Shown here: positions 31,259-43,982 of the stretch, one piece after another | How positions within the stretch are numbered: the first letter of the stretch is position 1 | Layout of the letters: each line of letters starts with the position of its first letter | NCBI GenBank assembly: GCA_037127255.1 | Contig: JBANSL010000016.1 | Coordinates: 3,164,501-3,228,500 of the forward strand | Origin: Persicaria tinctoria | Taxonomy: Eukaryota; Streptophyta; Magnoliopsida; Caryophyllales; Polygonaceae | Direction: 5' to 3' | Length of the DNA: 64,000 nucleotides | The notes under the pieces: generated by a model | Told to the model about the DNA's origin: nothing | Databases searched by the model: none | Seen by the model: only the letters and a program-made list of their open reading frames with translations | Made by a program: the position numbers and the translations under genes

Positions 31259-34104
31259 TGTAACGGCCCAGAATTATGATTTCCGGGTTACGTTTCAAGG
31301 GATGAAAACCCTTGTTCGGATCTTGCAATCCAGGTACGGGTCGAGGTTTCAAACTCATTTTAAGGTTATTAGAAAGAGGGATTTCAAACCCTAAAAACAT
31401 CGAAGGGCCGTTGGGTACCCTTAACCTGTCCTAAGACTATGTCGCGGAAACCATTTCAAACGGAAGTAAAGCGGAAGTAAAGTACAGATACAAGTGCCAC
31501 GGCGGAGCCGGGTCAAAACGGAGTCAAAAGTATAAATCCAAACAATATAATCAGAGTCTGGTGAAGTCTATAACTCCAGCGCTCACTCTCCGCCGACAAA
31601 ATGACCCGCGCAATAAGCAAACAGCACCGATAGGATGAACATAAATAATTCCTAAAAAAATTGATTTGGAGCGGGATCAGATCGATGCCCACTTTACTCT
31701 GCATCCCAACCATAAGCACACATATACGCTATACCTAATAAAGATGCTCTAATGCAGTACGAAATTCAAACACACTAGCATGCTCCTAGTTCATAATAAT
31801 GTGCAGAAATACTGTAAAGGGCCCAAGACAATGCCAAGTGGCATATCCCTCTCCTACCTCCACCCCTTCCGACAGGCGGAGACTGGCCAGCTCGTGAATG
31901 CATTCATTCATAATAGGGCGGCACGCATGCCTAACCCGCTCCACAATAAAGCCCGCAGGCATATCATAATATAAGGAAGTACTCGATTGACTCAGGGTAC
32001 CTGATGAGGCTGGGCTACCCTATGACCCTAGCAAAGACTCTAGGACTATCACAGATACGGCCGTTCTGTTTACATACGCACAAAGAAAAGAGAATGCTCA
32101 ACGATCGATGCAACCTAGCATGGTACTACATGGCATGCTGATTATGAATGCAACACCTAGTATATCATGCACCTATAGCAGGGAATCACTCTATTCAATC
32201 TGAGTAAGCTCCGAAGAGACTTACCTGAAGATGCAGAACAGCAATATAACACAAGCAAGGGCCCATATGCAAGTCCAAAGCAATCCAAAAGCAATACACA
32301 CCTATTATCAAGCCATTTTCATAAGCTATCGGGCTAACATTCATATACACAGAACCCAAGTTCCCAACATTCTCAAAATCAATCGATAGTAAAACCATTT
32401 TCCAAAACATTTCCGATACGATCAACATCAACCAAAATTATTCACTCCCGATCAACCTCATTGATAAAATCGTATCAACCACATTTTCCAACTTTTAAAT
32501 CTCAAATTAAGTCAACTCATTTTCAAAACAATTTCCCAAATCCTCTCTGGTCAACATCCATTAATAAAATATTATCCTTTAAATCCACTTACTATTATTA
32601 TTTTATCAAACAACTCCGACAAGGTTAGATCATTTCCAAAAATCCTTTTCTTAATTTACTAAATCGATTTCTAACCTTGAAAACATTTTCCATTTTTTTT
32701 TTTTTATTTATTATTCAAGTCCAAATAATATATTTTAAATCTCAATAATAATATTCTATATTATTTTCCATCTATTTAATATTTATATACTTGAATATAT
32801 AAACCTCTTAAAACTCATATTATTAACACCTTTTATCAAAATAAGCCCAAAATCCCATTTCTTTTAAAACAAAACCAATCTGGCCCAAGACACATAGGCC
32901 CAACACCTCTAAACCCTAATTTCCCCCAAACCGGACCGGACCCCTCCCTTTTTAAATAAAACCGAACCGACCAGGTGAGAAAAAAAAAAGAACCGGTTCA
33001 ATTGAACCCGTCTCCTTCCCAAGTAAACGAACAGAGGCGCCGCTTCATCAGAAACGGAACGGAAGGGAAAGAATGGAGGACAGGGCCTCGCCGGCGGCAG
33101 TCTCCCCAAATCCGGCCACTCTCACCGGCTCTCCCCGACACCGAAGCACTCAAAACGGAATAGAATGGAGAAAGGAGAAGAAGCTCACCGGGTTTCGACT
33201 CGCCGGAGAACATCGTCGGAGACACGATTGAACTTCATCAGAGTCGGAATCGAGAAATCTGGATCTGGGACGGAAAGAAATAGAATAAAGGTGAAGTTTT
33301 GCGGAGTTTCGAACCAAAAGAGGGGCAGACAAGGCTGTTACCGAGTTTTTCACGCGAGAGCAGGGGAAAGAGGACGAGGGCGACGGTGGCGGCTCCCAGG
33401 CGGCGCTCAGGCGTCTTCTTCTTCTGCTGCAGATGTCGGAGGAAGGAGGAGCTGCTGGCTGGCCGATGGTCCGGCAAATCGAGACAGGGGAGGGAGGTGC
33501 TGCGCCTAGGCTCCGGTGGCGCTCTGTTGCTGGCGGGGTTGGCTACTGGTGGAGCTCAAGGGGTGGAGACGCTGGCTGCTGCCGGCAATGGCTCGACGTC
33601 GCCAGACCTCGGGGAAGGAGAGCGGAGGTGGTTCCTGGCGTTTGCAGGCAACGAAAATGGAGATAGGGGGAGGGTTTTGTGGGTTTGGTTAGAGCTGGGT
33701 GTGAGAAATGAAGACAGCAATATGAGCTGTATGTGGGTTATGTTTGAACAAGGAAGAAGAGGACAAAGATACAGACTGCAGGCTCCAATCGCAGCTCAGA
33801 GAGAGAGCAAAGAGGAAAAGGAGACATAACACAAATTTAAGAAATGGTCCCCTGCCAAAGAATTCAAAATAGCGGAATAGACTCGAAACCCGCTCACCCG
33901 AGAAATCCCGAATAAACTCACAGCGATTTTCAAAATTTCAATTCCGAATTAAATAATGAACACCAAATATATTATGTTAAATTTTCACATATGGAAGCGG
34001 GATGAAACATTTTTTTTTTTAATCTTGTTATTATTATTTTTTTTTGACTTAAATCCATTTATATTATTTATTGAAATTTATTATTTAAAATCCGGGCCTT
34101 TACA
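31259..34104 (-). repeat. 5' LTR of element B
   Basis: One base longer than the left LTR because of an A-run at about 32980-32989; otherwise the same. Carries the conserved CAG|GTAAGT on the minus strand and the conserved block described under findings. Confidence 0.92.
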
Positions 34105-34109
34105 CGAGT

Positions 34110-37100
34110 CTTCCTCCCGGATGTCAGTGTCTTCCACGGGAAATTGGGTTGGTAAACACATTGTGTCGAGAATCATGGTTGGATGTTAAGTTTGTCTGAG
34201 TGGGTGTTGGAAATTCTTGATGTCACATTGAGTTAGAAGTAAGGTGTTTGTGAGGCTGTCTTTTCCTCATTCTTATGACGATCAACCAATGTCTTCTTGC
34301 CACAAAGAGTTGTATTAGAGTCCCACGGGAAAGAGGAGAGATGAGTCGGTTGGGAAAGGTCAATGGTTGCCCTTAGGGATCTTTGTCCGGTTGTAATAAT
34401 GACTCCCTCTGAATGGCATGACATGATCTTATAGCCTCCTGCATATACCTTGCGAATGACCATTAATACAGACTGCTCATGCTATTACATATGTGATTGA
34501 TTAAATTGCTGGAGTCTCGCGTTGTGTTTTGCCTTCTATCATGATTATATGTTGTCATAGCATGTCCACTTGGCATATTGTATTGCCTGTATGATTAATT
34601 TGAAGCATGGACCACATGATATGAACCTACATGATAGTTGTTTTCTCCTTGGTTAGGTCCATGATAGTGTGATAAACTCTTCTTCGTATGAATGCCTGTA
34701 AATTATCTCTTCAGCATGCTAGCTGATGACGCCTTGATGTTTATTATCCTTTTGTGACAAGAATCTATAGTATGCCCATATGTTCTGTATTTGTCAGATT
34801 AATTAACGTTGGTTGCCTTGCAATTTGAATTGTTGTGTGATTACTTGCGTTGGATGGAGGATATGTGGTTTAATTGAGTCTTGATGAATGCATGCTTTAT
34901 CGTGTTATGTGTTGATTTGAACTCATGTTCTCGTATTCTAGTCATATTGCTCAATACTTGGACTCGTGTTATTCATCGTCAAAGCCTTCCCCATGATTCT
35001 GTATTGTTGGAATGTGATTGAATTGAATTCTTGCATGTCTTCATGATTAGTGTATGCATGCATCGTATGTTATGTTGAGCCTTTAGTATCATGTAGGATC
35101 CCTGGCTGTGACTCGTGTGAATTATATCTTGCCTGCATTATTGCTGATTCTCTCTCGAGCTAGGTTCCTGATAGTGTGGTTCTTCCCTCTTTCTATTGCC
35201 ATAACATGTCTTACTCATACAAGTTAATAGATGTTGAATTCGACGATTGATTTGCTTTCCGTTATGGTTAATCGTAAAATGCTTACATATTGTCGCTCAG
35301 TAGTGTTCCTCTATTGCTCCATGATATCCTCTCGTGCTTGCATACATGTATGACTTGGCACCTCGCATGATCACACACCACGCTATATATCATGTCTTCA
35401 CATACGTATGACACATGAATGCTAGAATGAATCTAATCGAATTACCTTGACTGTATTAATGCTCGATATGGGTTACTAGTATCATGTAGGGCTTATGATT
35501 TCCAATATGACTGCCAAATGATCACGTGTTGTACATTTTCTATGATTGATGACTATCGTACCGTTTTATGTGCCCTACGACAGTTCATTCCTAGCATGAT
35601 TATGATCTATCGTCATGATGTTCCATTTGTTACTCTGTGGTGATCCCTCTTATTTTCACGGACATTATGGTGAACTCCTTTAAATGATTCCTGGCTATGA
35701 TCATGCCTTATCATGTATCGCTAGTATCATGTATTACTTATGCTTCTAAATATATCTCGTCGTATGATTGCACGTCATTCTCAACCTATTATATGATCCT
35801 TGTCATTAGATGTGATAATTCTCATTCTTCTCTTATGTATCCTCGAATAACGTTTAGTTTGATTTTATGATGTACCTCGTCATGCTATGTTTGACCTCAT
35901 TTGTTAAGGTGTATACCATGCTCATTCATTTTTCATATACATGATACTTGTCATCCTCGTTAAACCCCGCATGACCATTACTGGCTTTGCATAATTTGCT
36001 TGAAATTAGTAGGCACTAGGCACCTCTGCTTTCATGGGATAATGAACTGTTAGTTCGTCTCACATGCATTAATGTAGAACTTGATTGTGTCTTTTGGGAT
36101 GAATATGCATGTCGTTCTCCTTGCGATAGGTATATGTTAGTGTGGATTAATATGACTAATGTGCTCCATGATGAATCCATTTTGCTTGTCATAAATTGTA
36201 ACCTCATAGATTTTCATAGGGGCAATCGTTGTCATTCTCGGGTCGAAGTCTTGTCTCTAGTTTTGTCGTCCTTTAGCCTTGGTCTATGTTTGGTTCCGAA
36301 GTGAACATTGGGTTTCCCTTCCCTGTCACTCCCCTATCCCTGCTAACTTAGACTCCTACGCGATACATTGAACGAGCGACTGCACAGAAAAGAGAATGAG
36401 GAGTTGGATGGCGATTGAACAACGCAACAGAAGTGTGGGCCCATAACCCACGAGCCTCAAGATCAATGATGTCGACGGAACGGGCGCGCATCAAGAATTA
36501 CGATTACTGAGTAAGATATGACTTGCAAGCGGGAGTATTCTCCGTTCGAATTGCTAACCCTTTTGAATTTATTGACGATGATATTGCACTGACCTAGCGA
36601 TGAGATTTACGTGTTGATGTGTTGACTTGATGATGATTGTTGCCTGGTTGCCTGTTGTCTATGATGATATGATTTGATGCCTTATGGATCTCATGTACCA
36701 TGATGTCTTGACGTGTTGATACTCTGAGTTGCTAAACATGATCTAAATTCGTTACCTATAAAAGTATGAACTGCAAATGTTGAGAACCTGAACTGTTGAT
36801 CTTCTAAGGTTATGATGCAACTTGCTAGCTTGACTTTATTATGTGCATATATGATGATGGTAATAATGATTGAGCATGATGGAAAATTGAGACTTGTTGA
36901 CATAGTTGCAATAATTGATTATGAACCCATGATGCTATAAATGCTAGTTGACATGACGTAGACCTTGTGTTTGATGATTTTAATTATTGCTTCTTCCTTA
37001 AACCTGTGGGTGAGGTCGTTGGTAGCGTGGTAGAAGAGTGGTGAAAGAGCTTGAGTGGTTATGATGATCGGGGATGTATGAGATAAGTCGCAAGAGAGAG

Positions 37101-39072
37101 ATGTTGGCTTAGGTAAGACTGAGTGAGCTTTAGGAATCTTACAAGGCATGATGCTGGTGATATCTTGGGAAGTGTGGGAAGTGTAAGCAATGACCTTAAG
37201 AGAAGTGAGGATATAGTATGAGAGGGTACTCGGGTGTGGAATTAGAGATAGGAGTTGGATTCTTAGAGGTGGATGGTGTGTGTGAGAGTTTGGTGGAATG
37301 AGGGTAAGAATTGAGCATCGAGATGAATTGGGATTTCTCCGGAGAATTTTTGTTGGAGTTGACGTTAGCGAGTCTGGAAGAGGTTTAGTCTTGGCTTTAG
37401 AGTGGAGATGGGCGAGTGGAGATTGTGTTTTATTTTGACTGGTATGATGTGAGGATTTTCTTGATTATGTGATTTATTTATATCTGCTGGCATGATGTTA
37501 GATAGTGACCATGATAAAACCTGATATGGAATAACATTCCCTGTTGAAACGCAATGTTAAAATCTGGTTGGTAGTGACTAGTGTTATCATGATATATTGG
37601 TGTTTTGCTACCATGTTATGTTGTTTTAGAAGCATGTTAGGATGTGGTGTGATATGATAATATATGAGATCATGATGTGTTATTATGTGGAAGCATGACG
37701 TCTTATTGTGAAGTAGTAAGCATGATATTATATTATATGGCCGGTAAGCATGATTATGAATATGTAAATGATGAATATGGCTTGGGGCATGAATATGATT
37801 GGTTATATATGAAATAAAGGTGTCTGATGGCTAAATGATCGTTATATGGTGTTGTGACGAGTTAAGGTGGTGTCTTTTAGGGCATATTAACATTTTGATG
37901 GTGAGATGCTTCTTGATCTTCCTTTTTTATTGAATCTTAATAGCACGATCTTGACTGTATTGATGTGTTGATAAGTAGTTTTGTTCCGTTGACTTATGAT
38001 GAAATTTCGCTATGACTAACCTTGCAAGTACCAATGATTGACGTGCTAAAAAAAATTGTTATGCTAATGCTGGATAGAAATTGGATAGGATGACTATGTG
38101 AATTTGTGGGTTAAATGATATCCCTTGTTGTGACTGACCCTACTATGATTGCGATGCTGATATGCGATAGTGAGATATCCTTTATGACTTTTGGTGTGAT
38201 ATCGAGCCATGTGTTATGATGTTGGCATATTGTTGAGATGTGTATCATGGCCTTTAGTATGATGTGGAAATATTGATGTGACCTTGTGACACCGTGTTGG
38301 CATATGTTTGAGACTTGTCGTATGATGTACTAGTTGAAGATTTGTTGGTTATGTGGTTATGCATTTCTTATAGCTTGTGGTTCTTGCGTGAATTGAGATT
38401 GATAGATTGATTTTATTTTGGAAACTAGGGAGAGGATATGGGATTAGCCCTTAGAGGTGGATGATTCCACCTCCTGATTTCTGAATTTAATTGATGGTTA
38501 TGCGAGAAACTAATCTGGTGGTTGGAAGATTTTGACGAAATCTTGATTTGGAATGATTTGACATGTTTTGGTGTAAGGTTGCTTGATTAAACGTCTTATT
38601 TGAAGATTTTGAACGATTTTGATAAAAGGACCGACTTTGATTGTAAAGAATGAACGATACCGAGAATTTCAAACGATTTTGAGGTTAATCTTTATGTTCA
38701 ATTATGGAATCCCTTTAGAAACTTTTCAAACCCGGGCAACTCTATGATACTTCACGAAGTGGATACATGCACTTTATGGGGGCGCCTATAGGATGCTTGC
38801 TAAGACCTAGTGATGCTATTGTAGAACTTTTAGAGTTGTGGCACTTCCGAAAAGTCGAAGCGAGGATGTGATAGGGGCGCTTATCGCATACTTGTCAAGG
38901 CCAATTGGAGATGTCACGACCGTAACTAGGATGTTGTGAGAATCCCGGAAGACGCAACCGAGATGATTACAAGATTCTGGACATGGTCCTTGGACTCATC
39001 AATTTCAAACTTCATCCCCTACATTATTTGGTTTTAGTCTCGGGGACGAGACTTGTTTTTAGAGGTGGATGA
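34110..39072 (+). other. Element A internal region, right part, non-coding
   Basis: Continues element A after the nested insertion. No gag-pol frame; open frames do not exceed about 76 aa. The sense strand is T/G-rich with many TGATGA and CATGAT words, like element B's interior. Polypurine-like AGAGGTGGATG(A) occurs at 37265-37275, 38453-38464 and, against the LTR, 39061-39072. Homology with B is clear but with many substitutions and small indels, so A and B are not copies of each other. Confidence 0.8.
39061..39072 (+). promoter_or_regulatory. Polypurine tract of element A
   Basis: AGAGGTGGATGA immediately before the 3' LTR start (TGTAAAGG). Confidence 0.75.
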
Positions 39073-42000
39073 TGTAAAGGCCCGGATTTTTAAATAATAA
39101 ATTTCGATAAATAATATAAATGGATTTAAGTCGAAAATAATAATAAGATAAAATAAAAAAAAAAATCGGATTTGAAAAAAATTTAGAAGTATTTTTAACG
39201 AGTCGGGTTAAAGTCGAATGAACGGGTTTCAGGGTCATATCTTTAGGGTATTTTGAAAGTCAAATTTGGGACCCATTTGTTCCCACCCTCTTCCTTCTAT
39301 CCGACTCCAAGGCTGCAGATTTGCAGCATCTCCCTTGTCCTCTTCCCTCCTTTTAATTAATCCCACGCCAAGTCACAGGTTTCTCCCCCCCACTCCAAAT
39401 TCATTTGTCCCTTTTCCATTTTTGGCCTAGTAGCCCTCCTACTAGTCCCCCTCATCTCCCCTGCCATCTCCCTCCTTGGCAAAGAAGCCAACCCACGCCA
39501 CTGTTGGTCAAACCTCACAGATTGATTCCATTTGATGTCACTTTAAATTTCAATACATCTCCTCCTCATTGGCTCCATAAAAATCAGAATTTATTAGCTA
39601 TCTCACTCACCTAGCAACAAAAGCCCAAAACCTTATCCTCTCCTCTTCCTCTTTTCCTCCATTGATGTGAGCTTCCAAACCACCAAACCTCCTTATTGTC
39701 CAACAGCTGAACACCATCACCACCAAGGCTCTCATCCATTCTTTTCCAGCCGTCACACCGTCGCCACCATCCCACCAACCACCGCGAGCCGCCAGCAGCC
39801 GAGCACCTCCTGAGTAGCTCCCACCTCTCTCTGTTCTCGCTGTCCCCGTTTTGATTTTCGAAAGGTAAGGGATCGATTTCTCACTCCTCCCTCTTCCGTT
39901 CACCTCCAACCGCAATAAGGGTCCCTCATTTGACCTCCCACGTCTCTCCCAGGCATTCTCGATCGAAGAATCTACACCGACGAGCCCAGACGCAGCCTCG
40001 CCGAGCTTCCTTCTCCGGCGACGCCGAAGGACCCCTGGGTGAGCTCCCCCTTCTTCCTTTCCTTCTTGTCATGTGCATGTTTGGGTGTAAAATGGGTAGT
40101 CGGAGTAGGCCGACGCCGTCCAAGCTCCCTTCTTTCCGGTCTGATTTTGTCGAACATCAGAGAGCGTGAGAGATGAGTGAACAGTACGGTTCGGTTCATT
40201 GTTTTGCTTTGGTCCGGTTCAGGGTTTTTTTTTAATTTAAAAAGGCCGGTTTGGTTCAAATCAAATGAGATTGGGTTGTGGGCTGCTTAAATCCGAATCT
40301 GAGAAGGAAAGAGGCTGGGCCATCTTCCCTCTTGGGCCTAATTTTGAATAAGATGTGTTTAAATTGAAAATAGCATTTAATACTTATATATAATTTTTTC
40401 GACATAAAATATATATGAAATAAAAATATGATAAATTATATTATAGATGAGATTTGAAAATATAACATTATTATTGAGTTTAGAAGTAAAATATTATAAG
40501 ACTTGAATTTTAAATGAGGAAAGGATTTGGAGAAGGTTGGAAATTGGTTTATAAAATAAAGAGAGGAACTTTGGAAATACCTTAACACTTATCGGATCTG
40601 TTTTGATGAAATAATAAAATAAGTTGATTTAAAGATGCTTTTGGAAAATATCCTAACTTTGTTGAGGAGTTGAAATAATTGTCTTGAAGACTGAAGCTCG
40701 GTTTTCACAAAGGAGTTGAAATGGTTTTCGGGACTAACTCGGGAATTATGTGATCGGTGACTAACTAGCATGATTGATGTGAATGGTTGACTAACATCAT
40801 GATTGATGTGTACTAAGGGCATAATTGATTGAATAGTGGCATGATGAAGTGTTAGACTTGTGTATCGTTAATTTATGCTTTCGAGATATGCTGAATATGA
40901 TAAACTTGGTATATGTGATATGCGGATTACTATTGCGAATATGTTGTGGAGAATACGTGAATGCGGCTGAATGGAATGATGAGAATGATATGGTCTTGTG
41001 GAATGTGGCAATATGATGAATGGTTGAACTTGACGGAACGATGATTGCGATATGGTTACTATATATTCTCGTTGAATGATATGCTTGAGTGCTTGGATGA
41101 TTAGACGTAGACTTATATATGTGTTCTGATATGTATCTAGGTGATCTTTAATCTATCGTAATGCTTGCCTTGCTGTTCTGCACCGCCAGGTAAGTCTCTT
41201 CGGAGCTTACTCAGATTGAATAGAGTGATTCCCTGCTTTAGGTGCATGATATACTAGGTGCTTGCATTCATGATCAGCATGCCATGTAGTACCATGCTAG
41301 GTTGCATCGATCGTTGAGCATTCTATTTCTCTGTGCGTATGTAAACAGAACGGCCGTTATCTGTGATAGTCCTAGAAGTCTTTGCTAGGGTCATAGGGTA
41401 GCCCAGCCTCATCGGGTACCCTGAGTCAATCGAGTACTTCCTTATATTATGATATGCCTGCGGGCTTTATTGTGGAGCGGGTTAGGCATGCGTGCCGCCC
41501 TATTATGAATGAATGCATTCACGAGCTGGCCAGTCTCCGCCTGTCGAAAGGGGTGGAGGTAGGAGAGGGATATGCCACTTGGCATTGTCTTGGGCCCTTT
41601 ACAGTATTTCTGCATATTATTATGAACTAGGAGCATGCTAGTGTGTTTGAATTTCGTACTGCATTAGAGCATCTTTATTAGGTATAGCGTATATGTGTGC
41701 TTATGGTCGGGATGCAGAGTTAAGTGGGCATCGATCTGATCCCGCCCCAAATCAATTTTTTTTAGGTATCCGTTGTGCTTACTACTATTGATGCTGATTT
41801 GAGTCCATGACCGCGGGGTCTAACATGACGGAAAGAGAGAGTTGAGATTCCAACTTCACCAATTTAATTACGGCTCGAATTTGAATGGTTGATCATATTT
41901 TGACCCGGCTCTGCCGTGGCACTTGTATCCTTACTTTACTTCCGCTTTACTTCCGTTTGAAATGGTTTCCGCGACATAGTCTTAGGACAGGTTAAGGGTA

Positions 42001-42156
42001 CCCAACGGCCCTTCGAGGTTTTAGGGTTTGAAATCCCTCTTTCTACAAATCTTAAAATGAGTTTGAAACCTCGACCCGTACCTGGATTGCAAGATCCGAA
42101 CAAGGGGTTTTATCCCTTGAAACGTAACCCAGAAATTATAATTCTGGGCCGTTACA
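39073..42156 (+). repeat. 3' LTR of element A
   Basis: 3084 bp, offset 19716 from the 5' LTR with no indel; every open frame seen in the 5' LTR recurs unchanged. It ends GGGCCGTTACA followed by target duplication GTTTG (42157-42161). Confidence 0.92.
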
Positions 42157-42439
42157 GTTTGTTTCTTCCAACTTCATATATAGGGTCTGCTGTGCTATCT
42201 CCCATTCACAATCACAATCTCATTCAACCCCAACGTAGACGGGTAGAGGTAGTAGTGCTAGCGCCCGATTCCGTCCTGTGTTAATTAGTCAATCATCATG
42301 GGGAGAAGGCTTGATCAAGACTCAGGCGAGAGAGCGGTCGGACAACATTGCTATCCTATTTAAGGTCGATGATGACACATTCTTGGAGTCCGTGTTGGCA
42401 TCTCAATAGATCCAGATGGAGTCTTGGCTTGCGACTAAC

Positions 42440-42838
42440 TACAGATGTCAATGGAGGAGTTGTTGGAGGCGGTGCCTGGCTTGGCTCCGGTGGAACCGGA
42501 CATCGGTCTTTTTCTTCACAAGATGGGGATGCGAGCTCAATTTGTCGGAGTGTGTCGAGCTTGTAGAAGCAGAAGTTGTGCGGTGGGCGCTGCAATCACT
42601 ACAAGGGAGCATGGCTACAACGATCGTGGTCGAGTCGGATTGCAAGGCTTTGGTCACGAAGCTAAAGAGCGGGCTGCAGAACTTTTCCATTGTTGGTGGT
42701 ATGGTGGAGGATTGTAGACGGTTGGCAAACGGCTTCGACTTCAAAGGTTGGTCCTTTGCTAGGCGTGAATTTAACATAGCTGCCCATCTCCTTGCTAGCA
42801 TTAGGCCTAATCTCAGCCAATTCTATCTTCTGCAGTAG
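42440..42838 (+). pseudogene. RNase H-like (RVT_3) fragment in Helitron H2
   Basis: The last ~100 codons of the frame ending at the TAG at 42836-42838 read as a plant RVT_3 RNase H C-terminal half: VEAEVVRWAL (conserved E), VVESDC (conserved D), FARREFNIAAHLLASIRP (C-terminal motif). Upstream the N-terminal strand is not in the same frame and no ATG-led gene precedes it, so it is a truncated or frameshifted relic. No poly(A) tail or duplication was found. It is related to the LINE fragment at 11932-12338 but clearly not a copy of it. Confidence 0.7.
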
Positions 42839-42839
42839 T

Positions 42840-43927
42840 GATTTTCCTTTGGGTTTGGATTTTGCTTTGTATAAAAAACAAGGTTAATTTTAGTGGATTT
42901 GCTGTTGCTAAAAAATAAATAAATTTGTAGCCATATTTTAAGAGCAGACACTATTATCCTTCAATTAGAAAAAATTTGTAGAATTAGATGGGAACATTTT
43001 TTTAACCAAGTGTTATTGGTTAATTTACAATGATAATTAAAAACAACAACACTAATAAAAACAACAACACTAATAAAGAATATGTAACTCTTATTCTCTC
43101 TCATTGTGTTTCAATTTGCTAATTTTATGCATTGGAGACTATGAATACTACTTTTTCATATTTTTAATATATATATATATATATATATGTTGATTATTAT
43201 TTTGTCGAAATAATATATGAATTTTTTTATCCCTAACTTGTATTTTTATTTTTAGTTGGAGCATATAAAGATGAAAAGACAATCACTTATTTTTACTTGG
43301 AATCCAAAGAAATTGTCATTTAATTATTTGTAAAATAAAAAGATAGTCATTTAATATTTTACAATTAAGGCATTCAAGTTAATGTATTGAAGATATATAA
43401 TATGTGAAAAAATAAAGTTAAATTAGTAAATAGATGTGGATAAGAAGATAAAAAGATATTCATTAATTTTTAACTAAAAACTAAAGGAATTAATTGGTCA
43501 TTAAATAATTTAGAATATGAAAAGATAGTCATTTATTTTTTTTGCATTTAAGAGTATAATTTTATGCATTATTGAATGTAATATGAGAAAAAACAAAATT
43601 AATGAATTGGAAAATGAAAGATATTCATTACTTTTTTTTGAATTCAATGAAATATAATTTTGCAATTCAAATGAGCATGAAAATACATTCAAATTCAAAT
43701 ATATGTTCTTTTGTTCCGTTATGTAAAATATTCCATTTTATGTTTTTTTTTTTTTGCAAGTGAACTAATAATATGATATTTTATGCTTTTTGTGAGTGAA
43801 TAAAAGTCAACATCTTTAATTAAATAATAAATATAGAATTTTAATGATTACTTTATTTTCAACTAAAATCCATTATCATATATTATAGAAATTTATTGAA
43901 GCAAATTAAAAAATATAGAAATGATAT

Positions 43928-43982
<55 letters not shown>

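Larger units (their letters stand above)
22945..34104 (-). mobile_element. LTR retrotransposon B, LARD-like, nested in A
   Basis: Inserted in the opposite orientation into the leader of element A, with a perfect 5-bp duplication CGAGT (22940-22944 and 34105-34109). The LTRs are 2845 bp (22945-25789, its 3' LTR) and 2846 bp (31259-34104, its 5' LTR). They differ in an A-run (9 versus 10) and otherwise encode identical short frames, so insertion is recent. Primer site for tRNA-iMet at 31243-31254 and polypurine AGAGGTGGATGA at 25790-25801, both minus strand. The internal 5469 bp have no retroelement protein frames. The LTR ends and 3' half match A, but much of the U3-side sequence differs, so B is a distinct subfamily. 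Confidence 0.9.
19357..42156 (+). mobile_element. LTR retrotransposon A, LARD-like, non-autonomous
   Basis: Two LTRs of exactly 3084 bp (19357-22440 and 39073-42156) with TG...CA ends, flanked by a perfect 5-bp duplication GTTTG (19352-19356, 42157-42161). The tRNA-iMet primer site TGGTATCAGAGC is 4 nt after the 5' LTR and the purine-rich AGAGGTGGATGA lies against the 3' LTR. Without nested element B the internal region is about 5.47 kb and has no gag, protease, RT, RNase H or integrase frame. It must be mobilised in trans. Long LTRs around a long non-coding interior fit the LARD class. The two LTRs keep identical spacing and identical short frames throughout, indicating recent insertion. Confidence 0.9.

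Noticed and set aside
22945..34104. Two ~2.85 kb repeats read as a segmental duplication of host DNA
   Set aside because: TG...CA ends, primer site, polypurine tract and 5-bp duplication CGAGT show they are the LTRs of one retrotransposon.
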